Shown piece after piece: positions 1-7,368 of a DNA stretch of 34,584 nucleotides; position 1 is the first letter of the stretch, and each line of letters starts with the position of its first letter. The DNA comes from QAMX01 sp964448855 (GTDB lineage Bacteria > Bacillota > Clostridia > Oscillospirales > QAMX01): NCBI GenBank assembly GCA_964448855.1, contig CAYUXI010000019.1, forward strand, positions 1-34,584, in the 5' to 3' direction. The notes beneath the pieces were generated by a model. It searched no databases. It was not told where the DNA came from and saw nothing but the letters and a program-made list of their open reading frames with translations. The position numbers and the translations under genes are program-made.

Positions 1-17
1 ATAGGAGGACATCAAAC

Positions 18-500
18 ATGGGCGGTCAATATGATGATATAATTCACTTGCCTCACCATGTTTCTGCAACTCGTCCACAGATGCCCATGTCGGATCGTGC
101 AGCGCAGTTTTCCCCATTCGCAGCTCTCACTGGTTATGATGCAGCAATCCAAGAAACCGGGCGTCTGACCGATACAAAAATCGAGCTGGATGAAGCTGCA
201 CTGGACGAGCTGAACCGGAAAATGCAGTTCCTGGCCGCGCATCTGAAGGATGAGCCGGAGGTGAAAATCACCTACTTCCGAGCGGACGAGCGAAAAGCGG
301 GCGGCGCGTATCTGGAAGCAACCGGCATCGTGCAAAAGCTGGATGACTTTGAACGCCTGATCACCCTGCAGGACGGCGAAAAAATCCCAATGGATGATAT
401 TCTGAGCATGGATGGCGATGCATTTGCCATGCTGGAATCATGTCGCTTGCCATGCGACCAAACCGAATCCGATTTTTCTTATAATATGACTGCAAGGTAA
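18..500 (+). CDS. YolD-like family protein
   Basis: A 160-residue soluble protein. Its N-terminal half (YDDIIHLPHHVS, then MSDRAAQFSPFAALTGYDAAI, residues about 5-44) matches what I know of the YolD-like proteins that Firmicutes encode beside Y-family (DinB/UmuC) translesion polymerases. The rest is a predicted small beta domain containing VKITYFRADERKAGG. The start is set by AGGAGG at 3-8, nine bases before the ATG. The partner polymerase would be expected just upstream, outside the window, so that link is inference. Biochemical function is unknown; a role in SOS or mutagenic repair is assumed from neighbourhood in the family. Its stop codon lies inside the terminator hairpin that follows. 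Confidence 0.8.
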   Translation: MGGQYDDIIHLPHHVSATRPQMPMSDRAAQFSPFAALTGYDAAIQETGRLTDTKIELDEAALDELNRKMQFLAAHLKDEPEVKITYFRADERKAGGAYLEATGIVQKLDDFERLITLQDGEKIPMDDILSMDGDAFAMLESCRLPCDQTESDFSYNMTAR

Positions 501-525
501 AAACCGAGCAGTCATATTTTTTTTT
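483..525 (+). terminator. Rho-independent terminator overlapping the YolD stop codon
   Basis: An 11-bp perfect stem (483-493 with 508-518; AATATGACTGC pairs with GCAGTCATATT) and a 14-base loop run into nine T residues at 517-525. The left arm lies in the last codons of the YolD-like gene and the TAA is in the loop. Confidence 0.85.
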
Positions 526-550
526 AGGTACGAAAGGATGGACGAAGAAA

Positions 551-1207
551 ATGAAAACAATTACCGTTCGAGGCGTGGGAAGTGTTGCTGCAAAACCGGA
601 TTCTATCACGGTTGCAATGACCATCGAGTCGATCCGAAACGACTACGACAAAGCGATGCAGGCTGCCGCTGAACGCATCGAAAAATTACAGGCTGCTACG
701 ATTTGTTCTGGGTACAGCAAAGAAGACCTGAAAACCACGAGCTTCAATGTGGAAACCCGATACGAGAGTGTCCGGAATCGTCAAGGCAACTATACCCGCG
801 AGTTTGCAGGGTATGCCTGCGAGTATCGGCTCAAGCTGTCATTCGATTTTGACAGCAAGCAGCTTGCCAGGGTCATCTCGAACATTGCCAAAAGTGAAGC
901 CAAGCCAGAAATCAACATCGCGTTTACGATCAAAAATCCCGCAAAAGTCCACGAAGAACTGCTCATTTCCGCCGCAGAAAATGCAAGAGCCAAGGCAGAA
1001 ATTCTCTGCCGCGCTTCCGGCTGTACACTGGGCTGTCTTACAAATATCGACTACAACTGGGGCGAAATCAATCTCCTCTCCCGGACAAGCTATGTGGTGG
1101 ATGGGGAAATGCAACCGCTGGCGGCAGACAAATGCATGGCTCCCGAGATCGAGCCCGAGGAGATTGACGTGTCCGACACGGTGGCCTTTACCTGGGAAAT
1201 CGAATAA
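551..1207 (+). CDS. SIMPL domain (DUF541) protein
   Basis: A 218-residue protein that begins with the characteristic SIMPL/DUF541 opening, ITVRGVGSVAAKPDSITVAMTI, and continues with the family's alternating pattern (LKTTSFNVETRYE; AGYACEYRLKLSFD; ARAKAEILCRASGCTLG). Most relatives have a signal peptide and act in the envelope. This one starts directly at the domain and has no hydrophobic leader, so it is probably cytoplasmic. Family function is poorly defined (links to oxidative stress and to interleukin-receptor kinase signalling in animals). A GGATGG about 8-13 bases upstream is a weak ribosome binding site. The gene follows the YolD terminator and so has its own transcript. No catalytic residues are known. 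Confidence 0.82.
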   Translation: MKTITVRGVGSVAAKPDSITVAMTIESIRNDYDKAMQAAAERIEKLQAATICSGYSKEDLKTTSFNVETRYESVRNRQGNYTREFAGYACEYRLKLSFDFDSKQLARVISNIAKSEAKPEINIAFTIKNPAKVHEELLISAAENARAKAEILCRASGCTLGCLTNIDYNWGEINLLSRTSYVVDGEMQPLAADKCMAPEIEPEEIDVSDTVAFTWEIE

Positions 1208-1239
1208 CAGTCGCGGATGCGGAAAACGCGTACCCAACC

Positions 1240-1291
1240 ATGGGCAGCAGGTGGAACAAAAAGCTTGCTGCCCATATCCGGCTGCGTTTTT
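1240..1291 (+). terminator. Possible weak terminator after the SIMPL gene
   Basis: A 10-bp inverted repeat (1240-1249 ATGGGCAGCA with 1266-1275 TGCTGCCCAT) lies 33 bases after the stop. The T run (1287-1291) starts 11 bases beyond the stem, so this is not a canonical terminator. Confidence 0.35.
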
Positions 1292-1302
1292 GCCGATGCC
1301 CA

Positions 1303-1330
1303 TTGACATTCTTTCAAAAATGAGTATAAT
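1303..1330 (+). promoter_or_regulatory. Sigma-A promoter of the small membrane protein gene
   Basis: TTGACA at 1303-1308 and TATAAT at 1325-1330 with a 16-base spacer; both boxes match consensus exactly. It reads into the small gene at 1376 and probably on into the GNAT gene at 1587. Confidence 0.88.
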
Positions 1331-1375
1331 AGAATCGATGTTACAGAACGCATATTTTACGAATGAGGGATGAAA

Positions 1376-1543
1376 ATGGACAGGGACACAGCGGTTCGAC
1401 TGCTGATCGCCGCCGGGGTGCTGATGCTGCTCTCCGGCTGCATCTTCGCCTTCACCCGGCAGTGGGTGTATACGGCGCTGGTGTGGGTCGGTGCATTCGG
1501 TTGCCTCGCGGCGGCGCTTTGCTTTCGAAATCGGCGCAAATGA
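1376..1543 (+). CDS. Small two-helix membrane protein
   Basis: A 55-residue protein, MDRDTAVRLLIAAGVLMLLS..., with two hydrophobic segments (about residues 8-27 and 33-50) and a basic C-terminus (RNRRK). I do not recognise a family. An ATG also lies in frame at 1370, but GAGGG at 1365-1369 abuts it. The ATG at 1376 gives a normal six-base spacing and is chosen. A perfect-consensus promoter sits about 45 bases upstream, which argues that this is a genuine expressed gene. It is probably cotranscribed with the GNAT gene 43 bases downstream. The topology suggests a hairpin in the membrane with both ends inside. Confidence 0.6.
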   Translation: MDRDTAVRLLIAAGVLMLLSGCIFAFTRQWVYTALVWVGAFGCLAAALCFRNRRK

Positions 1544-1586
1544 GCCGGGGAATCCGGAAGTGTGTCAACTAAAGGGGAAAACGAAA

Positions 1587-2051
1587 ATGGAACGAACAAA
1601 CAGCCAAATGACCGATCTCACACTGAGACAGCGGCCGGAGCTGAAGGAAGAGGCCGCTCGGTGGTTTCATCAGAAATGGGGTGTGCCGGTGGCCGCCTAT
1701 CTGGAATGCATGGACGCATATTTGCGTGGCCAAACCGAATACGGCTGGTACCTCTGTCTGGACGGCAGTCGAATTGTCGGCGGCTTGGGCGTCATAGCGA
1801 ATGACTTTCACAACCGGAAAGACCTGACGCCGAACATCTGCGCGGTGTATACCGAGCCGGACTGCCGCGGCCGGGGCATCGCGGGGCGGCTGCTGAAGCT
1901 GGCCGTCGAGGATTTGCGCAGCAGCGGGATTTCTCCGGTCTACCTGCTCACAGACCATACCGGCTTTTATGAACGCTATGGCTGGGAATTCCTGTGTATG
2001 GTGCAGGGCGACGGAGAAGAGGAGCTGTCAAGAATGTATCGACACCGGTAA
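1587..2051 (+). CDS. GNAT family N-acetyltransferase
   Basis: 154 residues with the GNAT fold: an acetyl-CoA pyrophosphate-binding signature at CRGRGIAGRLL (residues about 93-103), preceded by the beta-4 strand NICAVYTEPD and followed by the C-terminal FYERYGWEFLC motif (beta-6/alpha-4) typical of small-molecule acetyltransferases. Substrate cannot be told from sequence. The ATG at 1587 is chosen because AAAGGGG lies ten bases upstream; a longer frame opening at 1491 has no ribosome binding site and would overlap the preceding gene. It is likely cotranscribed with the two-helix membrane protein and, 73 bases on, the cytidine deaminase gene. Confidence 0.85.
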   Translation: MERTNSQMTDLTLRQRPELKEEAARWFHQKWGVPVAAYLECMDAYLRGQTEYGWYLCLDGSRIVGGLGVIANDFHNRKDLTPNICAVYTEPDCRGRGIAGRLLKLAVEDLRSSGISPVYLLTDHTGFYERYGWEFLCMVQGDGEEELSRMYRHR

Positions 2052-2124
2052 AACGCATCCGGTGATCAAATCGCCTGGAAACCGGTGAAATCCAACAGAA
2101 AACATGAATCGAGGTTCGAAAACC

Positions 2125-2565
2125 ATGTGGAACGAATTGTACCGCGCTGCACGTCAGGTGCAAAACAGCCGAACGATTTCGCCGTTTATTGAAGCCGGTG
2201 GCGTTGCGGCGGCCATCCGGACAAAGGCTGGCAATCTCTACGTCGGCGTCTGTCTGGATACGGCATCCGGCCTTGGAATGTGCGCGGAGAGAAACGCAAT
2301 TGCCAATATGATCACGCACGGAGAAAGCCAGATTGCCCAGCTGGTGGCCGTCATGCCGGACGGCCGAGTTGGTACGCCCTGCGGCGCGTGCCGGGAGCTG
2401 ATGATGCAGCTGGATGCGGACAGCGGCAACATCGAAATCCTGCTCGACCTGGAAACGCAGAAAACGGTTCGGCTGAAAGAGCTGATTCCGGACTGGTGGG
2501 GGACAGAGCGGTTTACAGCGTCAGCCGGTTCGATTCCTGCTGCGCAAACGGAAGGAGCTGTTTGA
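2125..2565 (+). CDS. Cytidine deaminase-like zinc enzyme
   Basis: 146 residues with both zinc motifs of the cytidine deaminase superfamily: CAERNA (Cys53 zinc ligand, Glu55 proton shuttle) and PCGACRE (Cys86 and Cys89 ligands). Spacing and length fit the homotetrameric Cdd/blasticidin-S-deaminase group, which hydrolytically deaminates cytidine or related nucleosides in the cytoplasm. The usual N-terminal substrate-binding pattern is degenerate (FIEAGGVAAAIRTK), so a non-canonical substrate is possible. The start at 2125 is preferred over the ATG at 2104 because GAGG (2111-2114) lies ten bases before it. The stop is three bases before the next start, so translation is probably coupled to the hydrolase-GNAT fusion. 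Confidence 0.85.
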   Translation: MWNELYRAARQVQNSRTISPFIEAGGVAAAIRTKAGNLYVGVCLDTASGLGMCAERNAIANMITHGESQIAQLVAVMPDGRVGTPCGACRELMMQLDADSGNIEILLDLETQKTVRLKELIPDWWGTERFTASAGSIPAAQTEGAV

Positions 2566-2568
2566 ACG

Positions 2569-3729
2569 ATGAAGCAGAATACTGTCGTTGTCTATCTGCA
2601 CGGCAAGGGCGGCACGGCCGGGGAAGCCGAACACTACAGGCCGCTGTTTCCCGACTGCGATGTGGTTGGGATGACCTATCGCGCTGCAACGCCGTGGGAG
2701 GCGAAAACGGAATTCCCGGCGGTATTTCAGGCGATTGTCGCGGACTATGAGCGCGTGACGCTGATCGCCAACAGCATCGGCGCGTATTTCGCCATGTGCG
2801 CACTGCCGCAGGAAAAGGTGGAAGCGGCGTATTTTATTTCGCCCGTTGTGGACATGGAAAGGCTGATCGTCCAGATGATGCACGGGGCGAATGTCAGCGA
2901 GGACGAGCTGCGCGAGCGGGGCACGATCAATACGGCGCTTGGCGAAACGCTGTCGTGGGCATACCTGACCTATGTCCGCAGCCACCCCGTGTGCTGGAAG
3001 GTGCCGACGCATATCCTGTACGGCGGACGGGATTCGCTGACCGACCGGGCAACCGTCACAGCCTTTGCCGATGCGCACGATGCGAGCCTGACGGTGATGG
3101 AAACGGGCGAGCACTGGTTTCACACGCCGGAGCAGATGGATGCGCTCGATCGCTGGGTGACGTCGGCGCGAACGTCGGTGCTCCGGACGGAACGGCTCAT
3201 GCTCAGACCATGGCGGATGTCGGACGCGGAGAGCCTGTATGAATTTGCAAAGAATCCGGCCATCGGCCCCATGGCGGGCTGGCCACCGCATACATCCGTC
3301 GAGGAGAGCCGTTCCACCATTCAAAATGTCCTGAACGGCGCGGAATGCTACGCCATCTGCGAACGAGGCGTGGGCAAGGCGATCGGCTGCATCGAGCTTC
3401 GACTGAACGGCCACACGGATATGACCGAGCGGGATGATGAATGCGAGCTGGGATACTGGCTTGGCCAGCCCTTCTGGGGCAGAGGCTATATGCCTGAAGC
3501 GGCAGAGGCCATGCTTCGCCACGCGTTTGAAACGCTTGGCATGACGACCGTCTGGTGCGGGTATTATGACGGGAATACGAAGTCCAAACGGGTGCAGGAA
3601 AAGCTGGGCTTTGAACCGCACCATACCTGCCGGGAAGTCCCGGTTCCACTGATGAATGAGGTGCGCGTCGGACACACAAACGTGATGACGCGGACGCACT
3701 GGCAAAAGCTGCGGGGAGAAGAGAAGTGA
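2569..3729 (+). CDS. Alpha/beta hydrolase-GNAT acetyltransferase fusion
   Basis: A 386-residue two-domain protein. Residues 1-200 form a small alpha/beta hydrolase: oxyanion region YLHGKGG (9-15), nucleophile elbow ANSIG with Ser69, acid Asp155 in GGRDSLTD, and base His182 in TGEHWFH. Residues about 205-380 form a RimJ/RimL-type GNAT: RTERLMLRPWRMSDAESLYE, then WLGQPFWGRGYMPEAAEAML, with the acetyl-CoA loop at GRGYMPEA and the C-terminal SKRVQEKLGFEP. Each part is close to full length for its family, so this is a fusion and not a truncated gene. The frame is continuous with no internal stop. Upstream GGAG and the three-base gap to the deaminase indicate an operon. The substrate is unknown; the pairing suggests making and removing acyl groups on one class of small molecule (inference). 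Confidence 0.85.
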   Translation: MKQNTVVVYLHGKGGTAGEAEHYRPLFPDCDVVGMTYRAATPWEAKTEFPAVFQAIVADYERVTLIANSIGAYFAMCALPQEKVEAAYFISPVVDMERLIVQMMHGANVSEDELRERGTINTALGETLSWAYLTYVRSHPVCWKVPTHILYGGRDSLTDRATVTAFADAHDASLTVMETGEHWFHTPEQMDALDRWVTSARTSVLRTERLMLRPWRMSDAESLYEFAKNPAIGPMAGWPPHTSVEESRSTIQNVLNGAECYAICERGVGKAIGCIELRLNGHTDMTERDDECELGYWLGQPFWGRGYMPEAAEAMLRHAFETLGMTTVWCGYYDGNTKSKRVQEKLGFEPHHTCREVPVPLMNEVRVGHTNVMTRTHWQKLRGEEK

Positions 3730-3758
3730 AGCGCGCCTTGGGGCGCTGTGAGAAACGC

Positions 3759-3782
3759 GTAGGGCGGGGGCTTGCTCCCGCC
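3759..3782 (+). repeat. 24-bp repeat, copy 1
   Basis: A GC-rich imperfect palindrome that begins GTAGGGCGG and ends GCTCCCGCC. Exactly the same 24 bases occur at 32483-32506 and 32787-32810 in the same orientation. Confidence 0.85.
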
Positions 3783-4208
3783 GGGCGTCCTACGGTTTCC
3801 GCCACACCTGCAACCGCCGACTTTCGACAGTCCACGAGGCTCCCTTGAGTCATTCGTAGCGGCTAACATTGGACAGCAACCAAAGGCTCCCTTGTGCAAA
3901 GGGAGCTGGCACGAAGTGCCTGAGGGATTGCCGTTACCTGTGTTCCCACCTCACCCGTAGTCACCCACAGAGGGCAAAAAACGAAGCTCCCTCTGACGAT
4001 GGGAGTTGAGGGAGAGAAAACTTTTTCTGAGTACTCACCTTCAGTCCCCTTCGGTGACAGCGTATCGGGAAGAGGTGGGTGCCAAAGGTGGAAAGTGAGG
4101 ATTTTTGGCACGGACAAGCTCGGCGGCGAAAGGGAAATGTAGTCCCACAGGCAACAGCAATCCCTCCGTCCCTCTTGCACAAGGGAGGCTTTGAAAGTGA
4201 TGCACCCC

Positions 4209-4240
4209 CGAAGGCCAGCGTCGAGCGACGCTGGCCTTCG
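4209..4240. repeat. Perfect 32-bp palindrome
   Basis: Arms of 15 bases (4209-4223 and 4226-4240; CGAAGGCCAGCGTCG and its complement) around a two-base centre. It is followed by smaller TTCG-looped hairpins (GCGCACTTCGCGC near 4251; CGTTCCTTCGGAACACG near 4272) joined by GTGAT linkers. No T run follows, so it is not a simple terminator. Confidence 0.8.
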
Positions 4241-4497
4241 ATGCTGTGATGCGCACTTCGCGCAGTGATATGCGTTCCTTCGGAACACGTGAGAAGTGAT
4301 GGAAACGGAGAACCTCGGCGGGAGGCTCTGGTGGTTGCCCGATGTCAGCTGCTGTACGGCCAGCATCCGTTCATCCATGCGGCCCCTTCCGTTGACGCAA
4401 CGCCGCTGCGCTCGACGTTTTTTGCTGAGTGGCTGCCAATCCCATCGCCCAACCGCAATTTTTTTCGGACATCCTATCGATTTCGGCGGTTTTGAGG

Positions 4498-4526
4498 GGG
4501 ACAAATACCGGGAAAAGGGATAGAAT
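4498..4526 (+). promoter_or_regulatory. Candidate promoter of the lipoprotein operon
   Basis: TAGAAT at 4521-4526 is a good -10 box. The -35 position (4498-4503, GGGACA, 17-base spacer) is weak. It sits just upstream of a 15-bp palindrome and the lipoprotein start. Confidence 0.4.
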
Positions 4527-4542
4527 AAACCTCGAACATCAG

Positions 4543-4557
4543 GGAACACTGTGTTCC
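4543..4557. promoter_or_regulatory. 15-bp palindrome, possible operator
   Basis: GGAACAC-T-GTGTTCC is a perfect inverted repeat lying between the probable transcription start and the AAAGGAG ribosome binding site of the lipoprotein gene. It could be a repressor site or a small leader hairpin that affects translation start. Confidence 0.5.
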
Positions 4558-4574
4558 AAAGGAGATTGTATCAT

Positions 4575-5699
4575 ATGAAGCTTCGTACCATCCGGGGATT
4601 TTTGACGGCGGCGATTCTGCTCCTCGGCCTGAGCGGCTGCACCGTGACCGGTATCAGCACCCCGACATCGACGTCGGGCAGCATCGAAACGTCCGCCCCG
4701 GCCGTTTCATCCACGGCGGAGAGCACAACCGATGCGCCGTTCCCGCTCACTGCCGCCCAGCTCTTTTCCAATGATGCCGGGACGTCCATTGATGTCCTGC
4801 GGGAGGAAATCGGCCGCTCCACGGCGGTGTTCGGCGTCGCCTACGTCGGTCAATGGAGTTCGGCAGCTGCCGCCGATACGGGCATCGCGCTGGAGCAGTG
4901 GATGGAGTCCGCACTGTCTCCGCTGACTGCAAATTATCCGTTTGCGTCGGAGATCGATGCGAGCCACACCATCGGCAGCGATGGGACGCTCTACTGCATC
5001 ATCGCCGGGGACTTTGCATCGTCCATTGCCGTCTCTGTGACAAACAGCGGTGAGCTGCTCTACCGCTCGGAAAACGGCGACCCGATTCTGCTCTTTGCCG
5101 GTTCGGACGACCTCACTGTTTCCGTTACCACGGCTGACGGCGCTGAATACCTGTGGCATCCGATGCTCGACGCAAATCAGGAACACCCGCAGCTGCTGAT
5201 CGGTGATGAGCGTGAGCTGCTGTCCTGGGACTTCACCCCGACATCCATTTTAGACGAGCTCTTTTCCGAGGGCTGGGCCGGGCCGACCGATGCGGGACTG
5301 GTACCGGATGCCGACGGCACGGACTGGTGGTTCACCACGGCAGATGCGCGTGTCAGCTATTGCTTGAGCTTCTACCGGATTGACGCCGGGAGCTATGACG
5401 GCGAGGTGGTGCTCCAATGCTTCTATGCCGACGATACGACCCTACAGGCGGAATGGCAGGGCTGGTGGCTTCTGGAAACGGAGGGAGGGCAGCCCAGCCG
5501 ACTGTCCATCGATATGATGCTGCTGAACGGCGCGGATACATCGTCCTTTCAGGCTTCTTCGCTGGTGGGGGAAGTCTGTCAGGTGCTGATTTACCCGTCC
5601 GGGGAGTTCCTCCTGCTGCTGAGCGGCGAAGACGGCAGCGTCCTCCCGTTCCTTCAGGAGGGCGTGCAGATGGTTGAGTTCACCTGCGCAGCGGGCTGA
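4575..5699 (+). CDS. Lipoprotein of unknown function
   Basis: 374 residues. The N-terminus MKLRTIRGFLTAAILLLGLSGC is a lipoprotein signal peptide with lipobox LSGC. A Ser/Thr-rich linker follows (about residues 22-55), then an extracellular domain rich in Asp, Trp and Gly (for example GTDWWFTTADARVSYCLSFYRI). I do not recognise the domain family. The start at 4575 is chosen because AAAGGAG lies about ten bases upstream; an upstream in-frame start at 4551 would fall inside the palindrome and precede the signal peptide. It is first in a three-gene unit with the small membrane protein (45-base gap) and the second lipoprotein. It is probably anchored on the outer face of the membrane. Confidence 0.75.
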   Translation: MKLRTIRGFLTAAILLLGLSGCTVTGISTPTSTSGSIETSAPAVSSTAESTTDAPFPLTAAQLFSNDAGTSIDVLREEIGRSTAVFGVAYVGQWSSAAAADTGIALEQWMESALSPLTANYPFASEIDASHTIGSDGTLYCIIAGDFASSIAVSVTNSGELLYRSENGDPILLFAGSDDLTVSVTTADGAEYLWHPMLDANQEHPQLLIGDERELLSWDFTPTSILDELFSEGWAGPTDAGLVPDADGTDWWFTTADARVSYCLSFYRIDAGSYDGEVVLQCFYADDTTLQAEWQGWWLLETEGGQPSRLSIDMMLLNGADTSSFQASSLVGEVCQVLIYPSGEFLLLLSGEDGSVLPFLQEGVQMVEFTCAAG

Positions 5700-5744
5700 T
5701 CTGCGCGGGTACGGCCGGAACATTCGATTGGGGAGGACACAATT

Positions 5745-6037
5745 ATGCGACAGACAAAACGAATCCAAAACTTCTTTCTCTGCTTTCTGCTCCACCTCGT
5801 CCTGAATTTTGAAGGGCTGCTGCCCGCCGTCCTTCTGCTGATTCTACACTTCTGGCTGCACATCTCGATCTGGTGGTTTGTGGCAGCGCTGTCTGTCTGG
5901 CTGGTCTGGATGCTGCTGCACACCCTGCTGATCACCTGGGCAAACCGCTGCGGCGCCACCAGACCAACAAAAATCCGTATTCATCAACGAATCAGGGCAC
6001 ATTCCCCGCATCCCGTCCAACGAACCGGGACGCATAA
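5745..6037 (+). pseudogene. Small membrane protein with apparent frameshift
   Basis: Begins at an ATG behind a strong GGGGAGG site. The first 70 residues (MRQTKRIQNFFLCFLLHLVLNFEG..., then WLHISIWWFVAALSVWLVWMLL) form two or three transmembrane helices and look intact. From about 5950 the reading frame turns into unlikely Arg/His-rich sequence, and if followed it overruns the start of the next gene (to 6191). The +2 frame from about 5965 instead reads NKNPYSSTNQGTFPA and stops at 6035-6037, 77 bases before the next gene's start. From memory, KNPYS-type tails close small clostridial membrane proteins of this type, so I infer a single-base deletion at about 5950-5970 (real, or a sequencing error). 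Function unknown. Confidence 0.6.
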
Positions 6038-6114
6038 ATCCCGTTCGCTGCGGGCGTGCGCAGTCATTCCGCACGCCGTAACGATACCCATCCAATTTTC
6101 AGGAGGACATGAAC

Positions 6115-7200
6115 ATGAAAAAGTATTCCCTTCTCCTGCTGGCATTGCTGATGATGATCATGGGACTTGCAGCCTGTGGTCAGGGCAATGACGGCAGCGA
6201 TCCATCTGACAGCACACCGTCCGGCGACCGCACGTCGGTCACGGATTCCGGCGACAACGCAAACAACGACATTGCCGGCACACTGCAAGGCTACGGCGAT
6301 TTTGCCGCCCTGCTGATTCCGGAAAAGTTCGAGCTGGTTCCGGATACGCTGGTGGAAGGAAATCCGCACTTTGTCTCAGTCAAAAAGTCTGATTTTACCT
6401 ATTTCGACTTCCGCAACTACACCGATGAGGCGGAAATGACGAGAGACTACGAGTCCGTCAAAAAGACCTACACCTATGAGCAGACGCCCGTCAGCGCCAC
6501 ATGGCAGGGCATTGCCTGGGAAGGCTTTCAGTATGGCGACGGCTTCGGCGGCTACGCGTTCGAGGTCTACACCGTGCTCGGCACGAATTATCTGCGCGTC
6601 TCGTCGGCCGGACTTGCCTTTGACCATGAGACGGTCAAGGCTGTGCTCGGCTCTGTCACCATGGCCGACAGCGGCTCCACAGGCGATATCGACACGAGCG
6701 ACAGCTGGTTGGATGACTGGAGCGGCGATTGGTACGGCTGGTGGCTGATGATGGACGGCACCGGCGCCTATGAAGCGGTTGGCGAGGGCGTCTGGGATGC
6801 GTGTGCGCGCATTGAAGTCCGCGAGGACATGACCGGCTATCTGACGCTCTGGGACGAGGACGGCAGCTCTGACACGCTGATTGCCGGGATTGAGCTCGGC
6901 TTTGCCAACCCGGACGACACGCTGTACGGCGTCATGTCCTGCGAAGGCGGCCAGTTCCTCAGTGCTACGCTGGAATCCGGCGACTGGATTGTGAACCCCT
7001 CCGAGATCTCCGTCGAACAGCTCATCGAATTCAGCGGGGAATATGTGGACGAAGCCGGTACATTTTCGTACCGCGTCGTGCTGCGCCCCTGGGGAACCGT
7101 CTGGGACGATCTGGACGAGGGCTTCCTCCCTGCCTACTATGCAGACTGGTATCTGCCGCTGATTCAAGCGGAACAGCCGATGCCGGAATCGATCGGCTGA
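6115..7200 (+). CDS. Lipoprotein with Trp-rich C-terminal domain
   Basis: 361 residues. The signal peptide MKKYSLLLLALLMMIMGLAAC ends in lipobox LAAC and is followed by an Asp/Ser-rich linker. A first domain (about 50-190) contains YFDFRNYTDEAEMTRDYE. The second (about 195-345) starts SWLDDWSGDWYGWWLMMDGTGAY and resembles lipocalin-like DWYGWW domains of clostridial lipoproteins; that is from memory, and ligand and role are unknown. The start at 6115 is preferred over 6109 because AGGAGG (6101-6106) is eight bases from 6115 and only two from 6109. Last gene of the three-gene unit; a strong terminator follows. Confidence 0.75.
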   Translation: MKKYSLLLLALLMMIMGLAACGQGNDGSDPSDSTPSGDRTSVTDSGDNANNDIAGTLQGYGDFAALLIPEKFELVPDTLVEGNPHFVSVKKSDFTYFDFRNYTDEAEMTRDYESVKKTYTYEQTPVSATWQGIAWEGFQYGDGFGGYAFEVYTVLGTNYLRVSSAGLAFDHETVKAVLGSVTMADSGSTGDIDTSDSWLDDWSGDWYGWWLMMDGTGAYEAVGEGVWDACARIEVREDMTGYLTLWDEDGSSDTLIAGIELGFANPDDTLYGVMSCEGGQFLSATLESGDWIVNPSEISVEQLIEFSGEYVDEAGTFSYRVVLRPWGTVWDDLDEGFLPAYYADWYLPLIQAEQPMPESIG

Positions 7201-7216
7201 GCTTTGCCGTACACAG

Positions 7217-7245
7217 AACCGCCTGACCGCGTGTCAGGCGGTTTT
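7217..7245 (+). terminator. Rho-independent terminator after lipoprotein operon
   Basis: A perfect 11-bp stem (7217-7227 with 7233-7243, AACCGCCTGAC with GTCAGGCGGTT), a five-base loop, then TTTT. Confidence 0.85.
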
Positions 7246-7280
7246 CGCATGAAAAGCCACTTATTTCGGCAAAAAAATGC

Positions 7281-7309
7281 TTGCTCTCCCGCCTCGTTTA
7301 TGCTATAAT
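7281..7309 (+). promoter_or_regulatory. Promoter of the xylanase gene
   Basis: TTGCTC at 7281-7286, a 17-base spacer ending in TGC (extended -10), and TATAAT at 7304-7309, about 60 bases before the xylanase ATG. Confidence 0.75.
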
Positions 7310-7368
7310 GATCGTAGAGGAACCACGGCTTTTTGAAGCTGGAATTGGAGAGAGGAGCGTTTAATCGC

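Larger units (their letters stand above)
3750..4320. repeat. Composite palindromic repeat region 1 (non-coding)
   Basis: This gap between the fusion gene and the first lipoprotein holds no credible gene. It contains: the 24-bp element at 3759; a hairpin CTCCCTT-gtgca-AAGGGAG near 3887-3905; a 28-bp element at 3900-3927 with core GGCACGAAGTGCC, present in reverse at 24818 and 32651; a mutated terminator-like hairpin at about 3973-4008 that reads on the minus strand into TTTTTT; and a segment at 4005-4050 that is the reverse complement of 32620-32655. The order is the reverse of the cassette at 32.55-32.70 kb, so this is an inverted, diverged copy. Open frames here are by-products of high GC. 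Confidence 0.8.

Noticed and set aside
2521..3705. 394-codon minus-strand open frame
   Set aside because: Antisense to the hydrolase-GNAT fusion, whose catalytic motifs are intact.
3727..3752. AGCGC/GCGCT hairpin after the fusion gene as a terminator
   Set aside because: Five-base stem with no T tract.
3863..4549. Long minus-strand open frame of 228 codons in the first repeat region
   Set aside because: No ribosome binding site, no recognisable domain, and it runs through inverted repeats and terminator-like hairpins; high GC explains the absence of stops.
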